Origin: Polytrichum commune | Taxonomy: Eukaryota; Streptophyta; Polytrichopsida; Polytrichales; Polytrichaceae | Length of the DNA stretch: 64,000 bases | Assembly (NCBI GenBank): GCA_950295325.1 | Contig: OX485805.1 | Coordinates: 2,232,501-2,296,500, forward strand | Reading direction: 5' to 3' | Part shown: in pieces, positions 45,655 through 56,800 of the stretch | How the letters are laid out: every line of letters starts with the position of its first letter | Numbering within the stretch: position 1 is the stretch's first letter | The notes under the pieces: model-generated | Told to the model about the DNA's origin: nothing | The model's input: only the letters and a program-made list of their open reading frames with translations | Databases searched by the model: none | Translations under genes and position numbers: made by a program

Positions 45655-46005
45655 ATGGCGGCGGGTGGCGGCTTGAAGAGTGTGATTCTTCTTCTTGCGT
45701 TGGTGATGAGTGCCTTGTGGCTGGCTGCTGCGGACTCCACCATCCAGAATGTGTCGTCGGTGGACATGAAAGTGAATGGCAAGACCCTGAAGCGGGGACA
45801 GATAGTCACAATTCCAATCGCGAAAGGGAAGACAGGGGCATTCATTTCTGTCTCCTTTGTGGCCACCATTAGCAACATTCAGATCAAGAACAGCCGGCAG
45901 TACTTTGTGGTGGACAATCAGTTCAACACTGTCGACTATGGCAATGGCAAGAAGGACAAGTTGCTTGACGTGATGGAAGGGAGGCTCGTCGCAAACTCTT
46001 TCTAG
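45655..46005 (+). CDS. Small secreted protein of unknown family, 116 residues
   Basis: The most convincing intact gene in the window. The ATG at 45655 (GAAGAATGGCGG) is chosen because a hydrophobic signal peptide follows directly: SVILLLALVMSALWLAAA, with cleavage likely near AAADS (about residues 27-30). The mature part, about 87 residues, alternates polar and hydrophobic residues (VDMKVNGKTLKRGQIVTIP, FISVSFVATISNIQI, YFVVDNQFNTVDYGNGKK), suggesting a small beta-rich fold, without Cys pairs. An in-frame extension to 45577 would bury the signal peptide. The codons are GC-richer than the surrounding DNA, as expected of a real gene. There is no visible intron; AATAAT at 46068 could serve polyadenylation. 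I do not recognise the family; an apoplastic or cell-wall role is only a guess. Confidence 0.8.
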   Translation: MAAGGGLKSVILLLALVMSALWLAAADSTIQNVSSVDMKVNGKTLKRGQIVTIPIAKGKTGAFISVSFVATISNIQIKNSRQYFVVDNQFNTVDYGNGKKDKLLDVMEGRLVANSF

Positions 46006-46009
46006 AAGA

Positions 46010-47140
46010 TCGATCGAAGGCCATCTTAGGGGTTACCCCTCTGTAAAATCAGGACATTAGTAGACTGCAATAATGTAGGTACTCAGAAGTCATTGTATTT
46101 AACGGAGGGAATCCACTACACAACAAGGTTCTTGAAACCGATTCCTAGTAATTCAGCTGTCTTTCAGTTGCATACACAGACGTGTTTGTACCGTCAAATT
46201 GGCCCCCCTCGAATTGTCTAATGTTCATGAAAATTCCTCTTTGCATGTAGTGTCATTGATGTCCAAAGATTGCGAAACGGGAGAGCAGTAGAAAGATATC
46301 AAGAATGTTTTGGAATGATGCTCTAGGAAGCGAATGTCAAAGGGAATCAGACACTTGAGAAGATGAGTGAAGGTATTGAGCAACGTTTGAGAACTTTAGC
46401 CCATACTGAAATCACACAAATTTGGACTACTAAATTGACATCCTCTCACAAGGAACGTAACGTTTTTTGAATTCCCTGTGTATGTTCCAAGATTTATGTA
46501 TCTTTTTCCTACTTATTTTCATCATTTTCGGGATTCCCCTATGTTCTAATGTTGACTTGTAGGGGAACTCTAAACATTTCTATTACACAGGGAAATGATT
46601 GGTTTACATTGTAGGGAAATTTGGACTGTTATTTTACAACCAAGTGGTCATAGGGAATATAACTTAATTTCAAAGTGAGAATTTCATAGAGGGGATTCAA
46701 TCATAAAACATTACAGAAAAAATATGAACTTTCACATAACTGGGGAAATGTATTCTTTCTCTCAAAAAGGGGAAAATATAAAATTCCCAGTCTATAGAGT
46801 TTGATTGACATCTTTCATTGATTCACTTAGTTGGAGTAATCAATTATGTCAGCATGAATATCACTCGACAATTACCAATTGGAATGTCAAGGGCCACGTA
46901 CTCACCTTTTCACTGACAACCACATGGGATTCTATGATCAGACATATACACCATCTCATGAAATGGGGACACCCTCTGAAAGAAAGAAAGAGAAACTCCG
47001 GTCCCTTTTAACAAGGGGCCGGCGTGAATAAAGTGTCCGTTCGTAATGCCAATGAACCCGATGGCCACTGGACAAGGGGACACTGGGACAATACTACTCT
47101 CCCCTTTCAAGGATGGACACTATAGTGACACACTATACTA
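46010..47140. other. 3' flank and gene-free stretch
   Basis: After the likely 3' UTR of the secreted-protein gene the sequence is AT-rich, with repeated GGGGAA-type strings at 46560-46800. No further gene or RNA was identified. Confidence 0.4.
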
Positions 47141-47149
47141 GTTCCTAGC

Positions 47150-47370
47150 TAGCCACTAGTGCCTTGAAGATACCGGACATGGTATCCCCCCAAAGGGCTT
47201 TGAGGTACCCATACAACAAGGTCCAAGGACCCCCCACCATAGTTGGGTGGACTAAGGTGGTGAGCACCACGCCGGCATGGGGAATAGAACCCACAACCTC
47301 CTCATTGGGGGCCATGAGCCTAACCACCAAGCCAAGGCCCGTGGTGCCTACACCCTCTGAAAACCTAGTG
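47150..47370 (-). repeat. tRNA-derived SINE
   Basis: On the minus strand the A-box-like GGCTTGGTGGTTAGGCTC is followed 30-odd bases later by the B box GTGGGTTCTATTCCCC, then a non-tRNA body. This layout (TGGTTAGG...GGGTTCTATTCCC) is that of Au-type plant SINEs. No clear A-rich tail or target duplication was delimited. It lies 3' of the PHD-finger gene exon, perhaps in an intron. Confidence 0.7.
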
Positions 47371-48107
47371 GCATGGTGATTTGAAGTCACAAGGGGCTCC
47401 AGATACATTCCCTATGATGTAAAAGGAAAAATCAATCTTACACCCTGTTCCACATTATGTCGTCAAAGGGAATACGTCGATTCACTTTACGCAAAGGGGA
47501 ATGTCGTTTACATTTCCGGTAAACATCTTTGAATTAGCTAGTAAGTGATTGTCACAGGGAACATGCTTGGAAAATCAATGTGGGAAAACCCTTACACATA
47601 ATTACTCTCAAGCACCAAAAGAAAAACTCTTGCATTTCCATTTGTACAAAGCACACCACAAAGTCTTTTAAGATCAAACATATATGGAATACCACATAAC
47701 ATTGTTGCTAATGGTCACCAACAAATGAATTTGATATCTACAAACCCTTGAAAGACTTACACTCACTCGTGACGCTAGTCTATCAATCGTTACATCCTTA
47801 CCTTGTTCTACATATGGAACTCCATGTGACTGTGACTTATCCTCGGGTAATAAATGTTCAGAGTCCCGTAGCTCCGGCTCATGATACTCTATCCTCAATA
47901 TAGTCGGTTGCTTGTCCTTCTCACTGAGGGTTGGCTCGTCATCACTTGGTGGCTTCGGCTTCAAAGACTTATCGTTCTCTCCAGACTGCAGAGAACTCCT
48001 TCGCCTTGAAGGTTTGTCTGCCTTCTCCTGCGACGTTGCACTAACACCACAGGATCTCCGATTCAATCTGCTCTCCCTTTTGAAAGCCTTTAGCTTCTTC
48101 TTGGCGG

Positions 48108-49816
48108 GGGCATTCACGGTTGGGGTGCTACTTTTGGGACAAAGGACTTAAGGACTTTTTGCATTGGATCTCGGCGTTTATCATGATTTTCTATTATTTG
48201 GTCAATAAATTTTAGATAAATAAGTAGATAGTTCATAGGCTTTATCAGGAAAGATATTATTTCTTATTAAACCCTAAACCCTAAACCCTTCGGCCACATC
48301 AATGGCATTTTTTACTATTCAAGTGTACATCATAGGTCAATTTTGTCCTATTTTGCATCTTGGTACCTTGGTATAAGTGTCATGTGTCCGTTCATATAAC
48401 TTTTTTTTGTCTCGTTCTAATATTAAACATTCCTTTTCCATGTAGCCGTGATTTTGTGTATTGTTGGCCATGTTTGGTGCCATATGTAATGCTATACAAT
48501 TGGTATGCGAAACATTTTTGGTCCTACTGGTACACACTTCAACGATGATTGTGAGGAAAAATTTTGGGATCGTTTCGATTAATTTTGGTATTTCTTTTCA
48601 TTCCTTGATCCTAGGGTGAACAATTAAGACATCACTCCTGAATGTCCTTTAAGGAATCAAAAGAATATCTTAGATGACCCTATTTGTCGCACACCTCTCC
48701 ATGAGGAGTGCCCGAAACACCATGGGCACAAGGGGGACCCGGAGTGACACCCGGGACTTGTGGCGCCGTTGGTGAGAGGGCCCAAGTGATCCTAGTGTGG
48801 ATGAGGGCCCCGGGTGTTGGGAACGCCTCCCACCCACGGAGACTAGGAGGCATGAGGGTGAGGCCATGAGCTATGCATAGTTTATGGTGTGATGATTCTA
48901 GAATGCTCAAGATCACCTCAAGCGGAGTTGTGAGCTAGGAGTTATGGCCATTTGAGTGGGGCGCTGCCCTGGTACAGCAGTGCCTGGGAGTGATACCTGG
49001 GACTGCCAAGGTTCAAACAGGCATAACTTCCTCACGACTTGCCCGAATGGGACAAGTGAGGAGTCCATCGATATCTACGTGAAGCGTAGATGAAGATGGA
49101 GTGGTTGGTTGTTATGATCAGACACCATACAAGGAAGTTATGATGGTCTGAAGCTGCTGGGGGGGTTCTAGGCCCAGCAGCTAAAGGAAAATGTCCACTT
49201 GGCCCCAACTCTTGGTAGAGAGACAAGAGGTTGGTTGATGGTGGGGTAGGGGCCCTGCGTAAAGTCCTAGAGGCTTATATGGGTGAGGTGGTGTGGCCTC
49301 ACCCACCCGAGGCCGAACGGCATGGCCTCCATGGGCATTGGCCCAATGTGAGGCCATAGTTGCCTAGTATGGTTCGGGTTGTTGTAGTGTTGCTCCGGCA
49401 ATGCGATGATCAACATGGGATTGGACTTCCATGGATGGAAGTCCACATCTAGGAATGGGTTACCGATTAAGGGGTTAGTCCCAAAAGCAAAGTAGGAGGG
49501 TTGGTTCCCTCTTATGAACTATAAGGTCCGGGGTAGGAGGAGCTAACCATTAGCATGGCGGTATGCGAAGGGTTAGCGCTCGTAACCTTTGCTAGGAATG
49601 AAAATTGGCAAGATGGTCAAGGGGGGCTAGCAAGGGTTGCGACACTATTCCTTGTAAATAAACTTTGTCGGTGTACTCAATATGGAGTATGAAATGTAGG
49701 TATGATCCAAAATGTGCTCCACAATACAAATCTAAGCATACCAAGTATGTGAAGTTATCCAAAAAAGTCCTTAAACCGTTAGACACCCAAAAGTAGTACC
49801 CCAACCGTGAATGCCC
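48108..49816. mobile_element. hAT-type non-autonomous element, 1709 bp, inside the PHD gene exon
   Basis: Inverted ends GGGCATTCACGGTTGGGGT and ACCCCAACCGTGAATGCCC, with similarity continuing through CTACTTTTGGG and AAGGACTTTTT. Flanks are CTTGGCGG (48100-48107) and CTTGGTGG (49817-49824), an 8-bp duplication with one change, as in hAT. No transposase was recognised. It contains telomere-like AAACCCT repeats at about 48270-48290. Confidence 0.83.
48270..48290. repeat. Interstitial telomere-like repeat
   Basis: Three consecutive AAACCCT units, the plant telomere type, inside the hAT-type element. Confidence 0.85.
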
Positions 49817-50100
49817 CTTGGTGGCAACTGCTACCTCTTCGGCCACAACTGTTGCCTCTTTGGCCGCAACTGCTGCCTATAATGAGAGTTTCGGTTAATA
49901 GAGCTTCTACAATGGACACAAGTGTCTCCACCAAAATTGATCAGAATCAGTCTCGCTGAATTTTAAATAAACATGTTGAATAGGTCCACCATAGACCTTA
50001 TCACGTGTAGTACAAAAAATGCTAAGCAAACCCGATACAGAGAGACTAGAACAATTCATAAATTCTCCACATGATGATTGATATAGTTAGACATACTCAC

Positions 50101-50403
50101 CTTTTCAGCCTCAGATGCTCGTTGTGCTGCCTTCAGCGACACACATACATGACAATAAAAGTTTCTTTTACGCGGGCGTATATCAAGTTTCTTTATGCAC
50201 TCGAAGTGCAGAGCGATGGGGCATCCTTCACAACATAATGGTTTTCCACCTTCTTCACATATGTGGCATTTATCTTCATTACCATCACTACCAACCTCCA
50301 TGTAGTCAACCTCGTAGGTGTTTTGCGAATCCTCCAACTTCTCACTATCTTCTTGAGATACTTCAGCTTTTGGTGAGCTTGTGGACGTTTTTTTTCCATC
50401 CAC
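50101..50403 (-). CDS. PHD-finger exon
   Basis: This is the clearly coding part of the PHD gene, counted from MDGKKTSTSS. The N-terminal 45 residues are Ser/Glu/Asp-rich (VSQEDSEKLEDSQ), the PHD finger follows at about residues 46-87, and the exon closes with LKAAQRASEAEK before donor GTGAGT. The first codon may not be the true start because the frame continues upstream through KRKIL and EAEASN to a TAG at 50478. All eight zinc ligands appear present. Confidence 0.8.
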
Positions 50404-51109
50404 GAGTATCTTCCGTTTATTGCTGGCCTCAGCTTCTACAATAATTCGAGAGGCTCCATCAACCTCAATTCTTGTCTATTTTTTAAACACCTCATGCACT
50501 CTTTGAAGATGCTGGTATCTTAGACATACTGAGCATTTGCATTGACAATGTGTGATCTGTTTAAAGGGCAGTTGCTGTTGTCAGCTAGAAGTTTACATGT
50601 AATTAGTTGCCAATCATAATACATCATCAAATATAATAGATTCACTTATCCTACATATTTAGTGGATTAGCTGTTTATTTCCAAAATCCCTAGATATTGG
50701 CAACCTTTGACAAAAAATTCAATTATTCAACTTGTCTTTTGAAATTCCCAAAAAGTTCCAACAATTGAAAGAAAGTTCAATTCATGCCTAATCTTACCCA
50801 TGCGTGTGACAATCTTAGCATCTGCACCTGATCATAATTCCAACTACCATTGAAGAGATCAGTACAATTTTGTATTCCTATTGGTTTTGTAGTGGGTGGC
50901 ACTCCATGTGTTTTCCTTCTCCACAGTAGAGAAGATTACATCTGTTGGGAATTGCAAAGTAGGATGTTTCTGACAGAGTAGGATATCTGAAATTCTATAG
51001 TTCTGTGAAAGCAAGCAGGGAAGGAGGCACACTGTGTTTTACTTCTGGGCATTCACTTCAGATATTGGTCTCACAGTGGGTGGGTGTTGTTGATATATGC
51101 AATTGGCAG

Positions 51110-51560
51110 GAAGAGCTCACCTTGACATTGGCGCAACAGTGTCGCACTTCTCAAATCAACGTGCAGAGGATCATTGAGAGGTCGGGCGACGCTGATCCTG
51201 TCCTCTTCGAAGCTCTCAATGTGAACGATGACCTGCAATGTGTGCTCACGAAATTCGAGGAGATGTCGAAACCAACGAATGGGGCGGAGCAACAAAATCC
51301 TCATGCGGCTGAGGAGGAGCCAGCAGTGTTTGCGCATGTGCAAGCTATGGAGGAAGACGATTCTCATGGTGGTGGTGGGGAGGAAGCCGCCTTGGTGCGA
51401 AATCGGGGGTCGAAAACCCCAGCTACCACCACGTCTTCGTCTCATGCATGATGATGATGCAATGGCTGATTTGGATGCGATGATTTTTGGCAACAAGTCT
51501 GGAGAGCAGCGCAGTCAAAAGCCAAAGAAGCAGGACTCTGATGATTTGATTATGTTCTAA
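51110..51560 (+). pseudogene. TOM1-like (TOL) GAT-domain C-terminal fragment with frameshift
   Basis: TOL proteins carry ubiquitinated membrane cargo to endosomal sorting; their GAT domain binds ubiquitin. After a TTGGCAG acceptor at 51109 the frame reads EELTLTLAQQCRTSQINV, then FEALNVNDDLQCVLTKFEEM, which fits the second half of a GAT domain (EQCR..., LNDDLQRVL). An acidic low-complexity stretch follows. At 51443-51450 CATGCATG looks like a 4-bp duplication: the frame ends at SSSHA, while the +1 frame continues DDDAMADLDAMIFGNK to the TOL-like tail KKQDSDDLIMF and stops at 51560. The VHS half is missing upstream, so this is a partial copy, or a sequencing error plus a distant 5' part. Confidence 0.7.
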
Positions 51561-53690
51561 AGTCTTGTTTGGCATTTAATTCCTCTCTCTTCTAGTTGTA
51601 GTTTGTAGGTATGTGTCTCATATTTGTATAGTTTTCACAAAACATGCGCGCCACAGGGGTATAACTTTTGGAGATACGACATTGGTTGAGATGTTTAGCG
51701 TCAGGAAGAAAGTAATTGATTGACATGGGGATCTGATGGTCTGGACAAGTCAGGTTCTACAACAGCACTAGATTGTCATTGTTTCTGGTGGTGGGTGGGT
51801 CAAATTTGTCGGTTCTGTAGGTGGATACGAATTGAAGGTGCACTTCTGACACTCTGGGACTCCTTGTACATTGGAGTATGTTTTCCATCAATCATTTCTG
51901 GAGCATTGGTGTACACCCAAGGAAAATTCGGGTCAAGGCTTCCAGGAGTGTGACCTGCCTGTTAGTCCAGTTGTGGACAATAATTAGTTTTTTTTTTTTT
52001 TGCAGTTTTGAATACAGGTGCCATCTCTGTGTACTTGATTAATGCCTTGGTCACAAGAATTTGTATTCTATAGGTACACTAGGTGTGTAAGGTTCTCAGT
52101 CCATCTATTTATTTCTTTATTGCTTTATTTTTGTTGATTTATTGTTTTGTTTTAGTGTTGGTCTCAGAAGGTGGTCATATGTGCAGTATATTATTCTGGG
52201 TCATTCTTGATGTCAAGAGGATGAGCTTGTTTTGTTCAAGCCATCTGCTCAAACTGATGTCACCTGAAGTACTGATGTAGAAATGGATGAAGGCATTTCA
52301 AGGGTAGCGCCACAGAGGTGATATGTCCAAATTCACAGAAATCTTTGTTAAAATTTCAGTTTAATCACTTCCCATAGTGTGCTCCACTACACAATTAATT
52401 TGCATCCCTTGCCATATCTGTCGCAAGTGTTAACTCACTGTGAGATCATCTGACTACATTGTATTGGTCATCCTTACACATGCACCAAATCTGTGGTGAT
52501 TCACTTTATTGATGTGACTCACTGCGTCAGCTTGTGCTTCTAAGTTATTGAGATAGGGGAATGTTTGCCTTTGTGAAATTTTTGGACGAATCCCCTGTAA
52601 TTATTTGTTTGAGTTGCCACCCCGGGGGGAGAAGATCTACTACTTCAACAACAGCCATAGCAACAACTGAAATAAAATGTTTATTTCTTCACTACTATTG
52701 TCTTGATCATCAAGAAATGAGAAATGGGAATATAGAGAGTCACCACGTTCGAATGTTGTCGAGTTTTGATCGAGATGGAAGGTTTGCGGCCAACACGAGT
52801 ATTGTTCTCCCTCTTTAGTATGACACGTTTGGGAAACACACAAAAAAGTTGTATTATTGAGGTGTCGTTTATCATTAATATGACAATTGGCATAAAATTG
52901 TCGTATTATCGAGGGAATACAAAAACGTAAGTAATATGAGCTTTAAATTATATACAACGAGTTTAAGCAATATAGATGGTATGAAATAATAACTTATAAC
53001 TCTCAAAAACTCTTGAAATAGGAGTCCAAAGATCTATGGTGTTGCCTACCCAAGTTAGAAATTGTCATATCTAAATCCCCTACTAGCTTTTGAAAACTAA
53101 CTATTTGATTAACACCAAATCATAAAGAGTTCTCTAATAAGAAACTAGACAATAATGATGCATGACGTTTAGCATCAAGATATTGGTGATAGTATATCAC
53201 CCGTGTATAAGGCAACATATTGGGCACCGGACCACTCTAACCCTACCCATGTCCACTCTACACTAGTAACCTTATTAAATTCCCAATGATAAGTGAAGTT
53301 CCCAAGTAGTTCCTAGGTGAAAATGGATGTATTTTAGATGTACATAACACAGGTAAAAGAAATTTTAACATTAACTAGCTCTTTAGTATGACAAAATGGA
53401 GATTCTAAATCTCACATTATCGAGTGTTGTAGTCGTATAAAAGAGGGAGTTTTGGAACTAGAAAGTTTGGTCTCACAAAAATGTGTCGTAATATTGAGGG
53501 TTTCGTATAAATGAGTGTCATATAAACAAGGTTGGATTATATTAAGATCAGTTGATGGAGCTTGCGATTTTTTTTCTTTTTGGATTTGTAGTATAATGGA
53601 TCACAAGCAAAGTACTCGATTTGAAGTTCGAATATGCATGGCCACGACTATTTGAAGGACGATGCTTGACGAGGGTGCATATTTTATTTT
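51561..53690. other. Gene-free stretch 3' of the TOL fragment
   Basis: Likely former 3' UTR, then AT-rich DNA with no recognised gene. A T homopolymer lies at about 51989-52001. Short ORFs are not supported. Confidence 0.4.
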
Positions 53691-53694
53691 GTTT

Positions 53695-53875
53695 TTGACA
53701 AAATGCCAACATGCCAACGCCAAAACACAGGAGGCAGTTGACCACCTGGCAAGTTTCCGTCATGCAAAGAGAAAACTTCACAGCCGGGATTCGAACCGCC
53801 AACCTCTTCCTTGAGATTTGGGCATCTCTCCACCATCATTTGGTAGTTTAAGGTCACCTTGGACCATGCAGGTTC
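53695..53875 (-). repeat. tRNA-derived SINE-like sequence
   Basis: The minus strand shows a perfect B box GGTTCGAATCCC with GATGGTGGAGAGATGCCC upstream as a possible A box, and a non-tRNA body afterwards. The 5' half does not fold as a tRNA. Confidence 0.55.
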
Positions 53876-53879
53876 TCTT

Positions 53880-56800
53880 TTGAACATTACAGATTTTCAA
53901 GCACTCATGTATTCCGTAACTATCTGTGTCGAAATATTTATTATAACTAGCGGCGTATAATGCAAGAATCTCATAACATATGAATTGTTCTTATCTAACA
54001 ATTTGCTTCGTGGTCGCAGAATGTGGCACATCTTTTAAATCAATAAGAAAATATTGCAATTACAACTCACTACCGTACCAGGAAGGCATGGTCGGCAAAA
54101 AATAATTCCCCAAAAAAATGCCGAATAAATAAATAAATTTATCAAGTATTTTGTCGAAATCAACAAAAATGAAGTCAACAAAAATTGTAGACAAAAAACA
54201 AAGGAAAACATGTAGCCGCTAGTAAAATTCAATGTTAGTTATTAATAGCCGAATTTTTAATAATTATTTTTGAAAGTGCCGACCCCTACTTTTCAAACTT
54301 TAATTAATTATTCGACATGAAAGTGCTGACCCTGCCTTCCTACTACGGTATGAGGAATCTATGATCTCATTTTAGCATTTTATTGTTTATGACGTTATAA
54401 ATTGTTCTCCCGAAATTTGTGATTTAATGTCTCATCTTAACAAGATAGTGTTGTCTTGCATGTCATGCAAAGAATCTTGGTTGCACTAGTTTGGATCCAT
54501 GTCGTCCCAGTCTATTGCACATGTGCATATATGAATCAAAATCTTGGATGAATCCAACTCCCATGCATCCATGTCCTTGTGTACCCGCGATATGCATGTA
54601 AGCCCATGTCCATGCTGCACAAGCCCCCCATAGTGCATTTTAAGAAAGACAAATAAGAAAAAAGAAAAAAGAATCTATTCGAATACATTGTCATACTTTG
54701 TCCTATTGCCTATGCCATGTCACCACCTGAGCTCCATGCCCGCCACATCCCCTTAGTGTTCCCCACCATGCCCACCTTTTGTTCTTGTGATCCCCACATT
54801 TCCACATTTGTTTCCTCGTTCTTTTGTCACATGTTTTGTTTTACGAAAAATAAAATTATGACATGTGACCCCTTTTCTTTAAAATTCTCCTGGTGGATGT
54901 GTCCATCGTTTATAAACTCCACATCACGAGCTTTGTTGTCTATAGATAACATTGTAGCACATGGTAGAAAGAAATAAGAAGTTATTACAATTCATTCAAG
55001 AGCACTCATGAATCTATGATGTCATTTTAACACTTTATTGAGTCTATATGATGATTTGGCATCGGGATGTTTGTCATGTGTGCACTTTTGTGGACACGTT
55101 CAAGAAACTCTTTGCTTTAGGAAGTGAAGTTGCAAGTAAAGGAGGTTGAGCAAATTGAGAGGCTTTATGAACTTTGTTTCATTTGTGGGTATGGATGTAA
55201 TGGTTTGGATGATGGAGAATGCGTTGAAATCAATCTTATTGAGTTGGAAGCCCGGACCTATGGTACAAGGATAAAATTGTTCCCTATTGGAATATTAGGG
55301 TTCTTTCGGTCTACCCTCTTTTGTTAGTTGACCTTGTCACCACCCTCATTTGTTTGAGGTGGAATGCATACAAAAAAATTGAAAGCAATTTGAAGTATGA
55401 TTTTTTATTTTATTTTAAATGCAATTTTGAGTTATTGTTTGTGAGGGCTTAGGTTTCACCACACTAAAGAAAACTTGTCCATTCCAACCATTCATTGCAA
55501 CTCATGAAGAGAATATGCATAAATTAATCAATTTGGTTGTCAATTGAAGGTTTTTGATTTTGGATTTGGAAGAATTGGCAACCAATAATGAATTCTTTAT
55601 GTATTTTCCCATCATGAGTTGCAGTGGACAAGCTGCAACATATGGTTGGAACAAACATATGGTTCTTGGAGTTCATCTCCACTAAGAAAGTGCAATGCCA
55701 AGCTAGCCATACATTTAGATATCCATATTGGTCTAAACCTAATTCCATGTTGGACTAAGGGCATTGTTCACACGTTGTACACCAATTGCAAACACAAAAA
55801 GATGCTAAATCAAGTAACATTATTATTTTAGAGGGAGTAGTCTCATTATACATCCCACACTTTCACTCTACATGAGCTTCATAACTTGTGGTTCTCATGA
55901 TCAAAACCAACATCTTAGAATACACAGCACTTTACATAGAAATAATTGAAGCTAAGATTCTAGTAGGTCAAAGAATGTGAGTAATTGATAGTTGATTCTC
56001 TTATAGAGGAGTTGAAAGCTAGGCCGCAATATACCCAAGCTATTCCGGTCCGGGAAGGCTTTCCAAAGCCCATTGACATAATTATAGCAGTTGGGTTTGA
56101 CGGGTGAGTCCAGCTCCCAAGCTAAGCCCGACATTCTTCCCATCTAGGGTGTTGTATGGAGAACAAATGAACACGCTCTGACTCAATATATGGCCATCTA
56201 CACAATTCATACAGGCTTCACCTAGTTCATAACTTATATTTGATATACTTATGTGTTTGAGACCCTATTATATACATTGTCTTATGTCGAGGGGAAAATC
56301 AAACTACACTCATACATTGTTGATTAAAATGCAACTTGTATTTGCATACAAGGGCATCCAAATTGCCTATTTGAACTTGAATCTTCAATAACATCAAAGT
56401 GTTTAACTTATTCAATTGATGCACTTGAGGAACAAGTTGATATTAGATAGGGTCACTTTTGACATGAATAGCTAAAATTGAAAGTATGTAGCTCGAATAT
56501 GACTCTTTTGCTCATGAAGCCCTAGTTTGGGTCTCATAGACGCTTAGGTGTTAAGTTACGTTCTTCCTAGACTAATGGTAAGGCACTCGAACAATGATCT
56601 CCTTAAACATAGAGGTTAATCATCTCCAAATATAGCCCTTGAGAAATAACTTTTGTTTCTATCATGAAAACATTATTAAGTATTATGTGTTCATTCAGGT
56701 GGGCCTTGAGAATTAAACCATAATGCAAATATGCACTGGCTGCAACATCCCATGGTTATAATCTCAAGGCCCACATGAACAAATGCACACTGCATAATAA

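Larger units (their letters stand above)
47767..50490 (-). pseudogene. PHD-finger protein gene, interrupted by a hAT-type element
   Basis: The upstream exon, at most about 50490-50101, encodes KRKILVDGKK, an acidic stretch and a PHD finger: CHICEEGGKPLCCEGCP, LHFECIKK, then FYCHVC, with the Cys4-His-Cys3 spacing of a zinc-binding histone reader. It ends SEAEK with a GTGAGT donor at 50100. The next exon starts at 49876 after ATTATAG with AAVAAKEATVVAEEVAVATK, is cut by an insertion at 49816-48108, and continues at 48099 as KKLKAFKRESRLNRR to donor GTGAGT at 47766. Removing the insertion and one target copy keeps the frame. An in-frame TAG at 50478-50476 lies before TRIEVDG; upstream of it HCQCKCSVC may belong to the same protein. 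No 3' exons were found. Probably a nuclear chromatin protein, now broken. Confidence 0.78.

Noticed and set aside
55952-56143. Minus ORF with NYVNGLWKAFPDRNSLG
   Set aside because: Looks somewhat protein-like, but it is short and I could not tie it to any family or splice structure.
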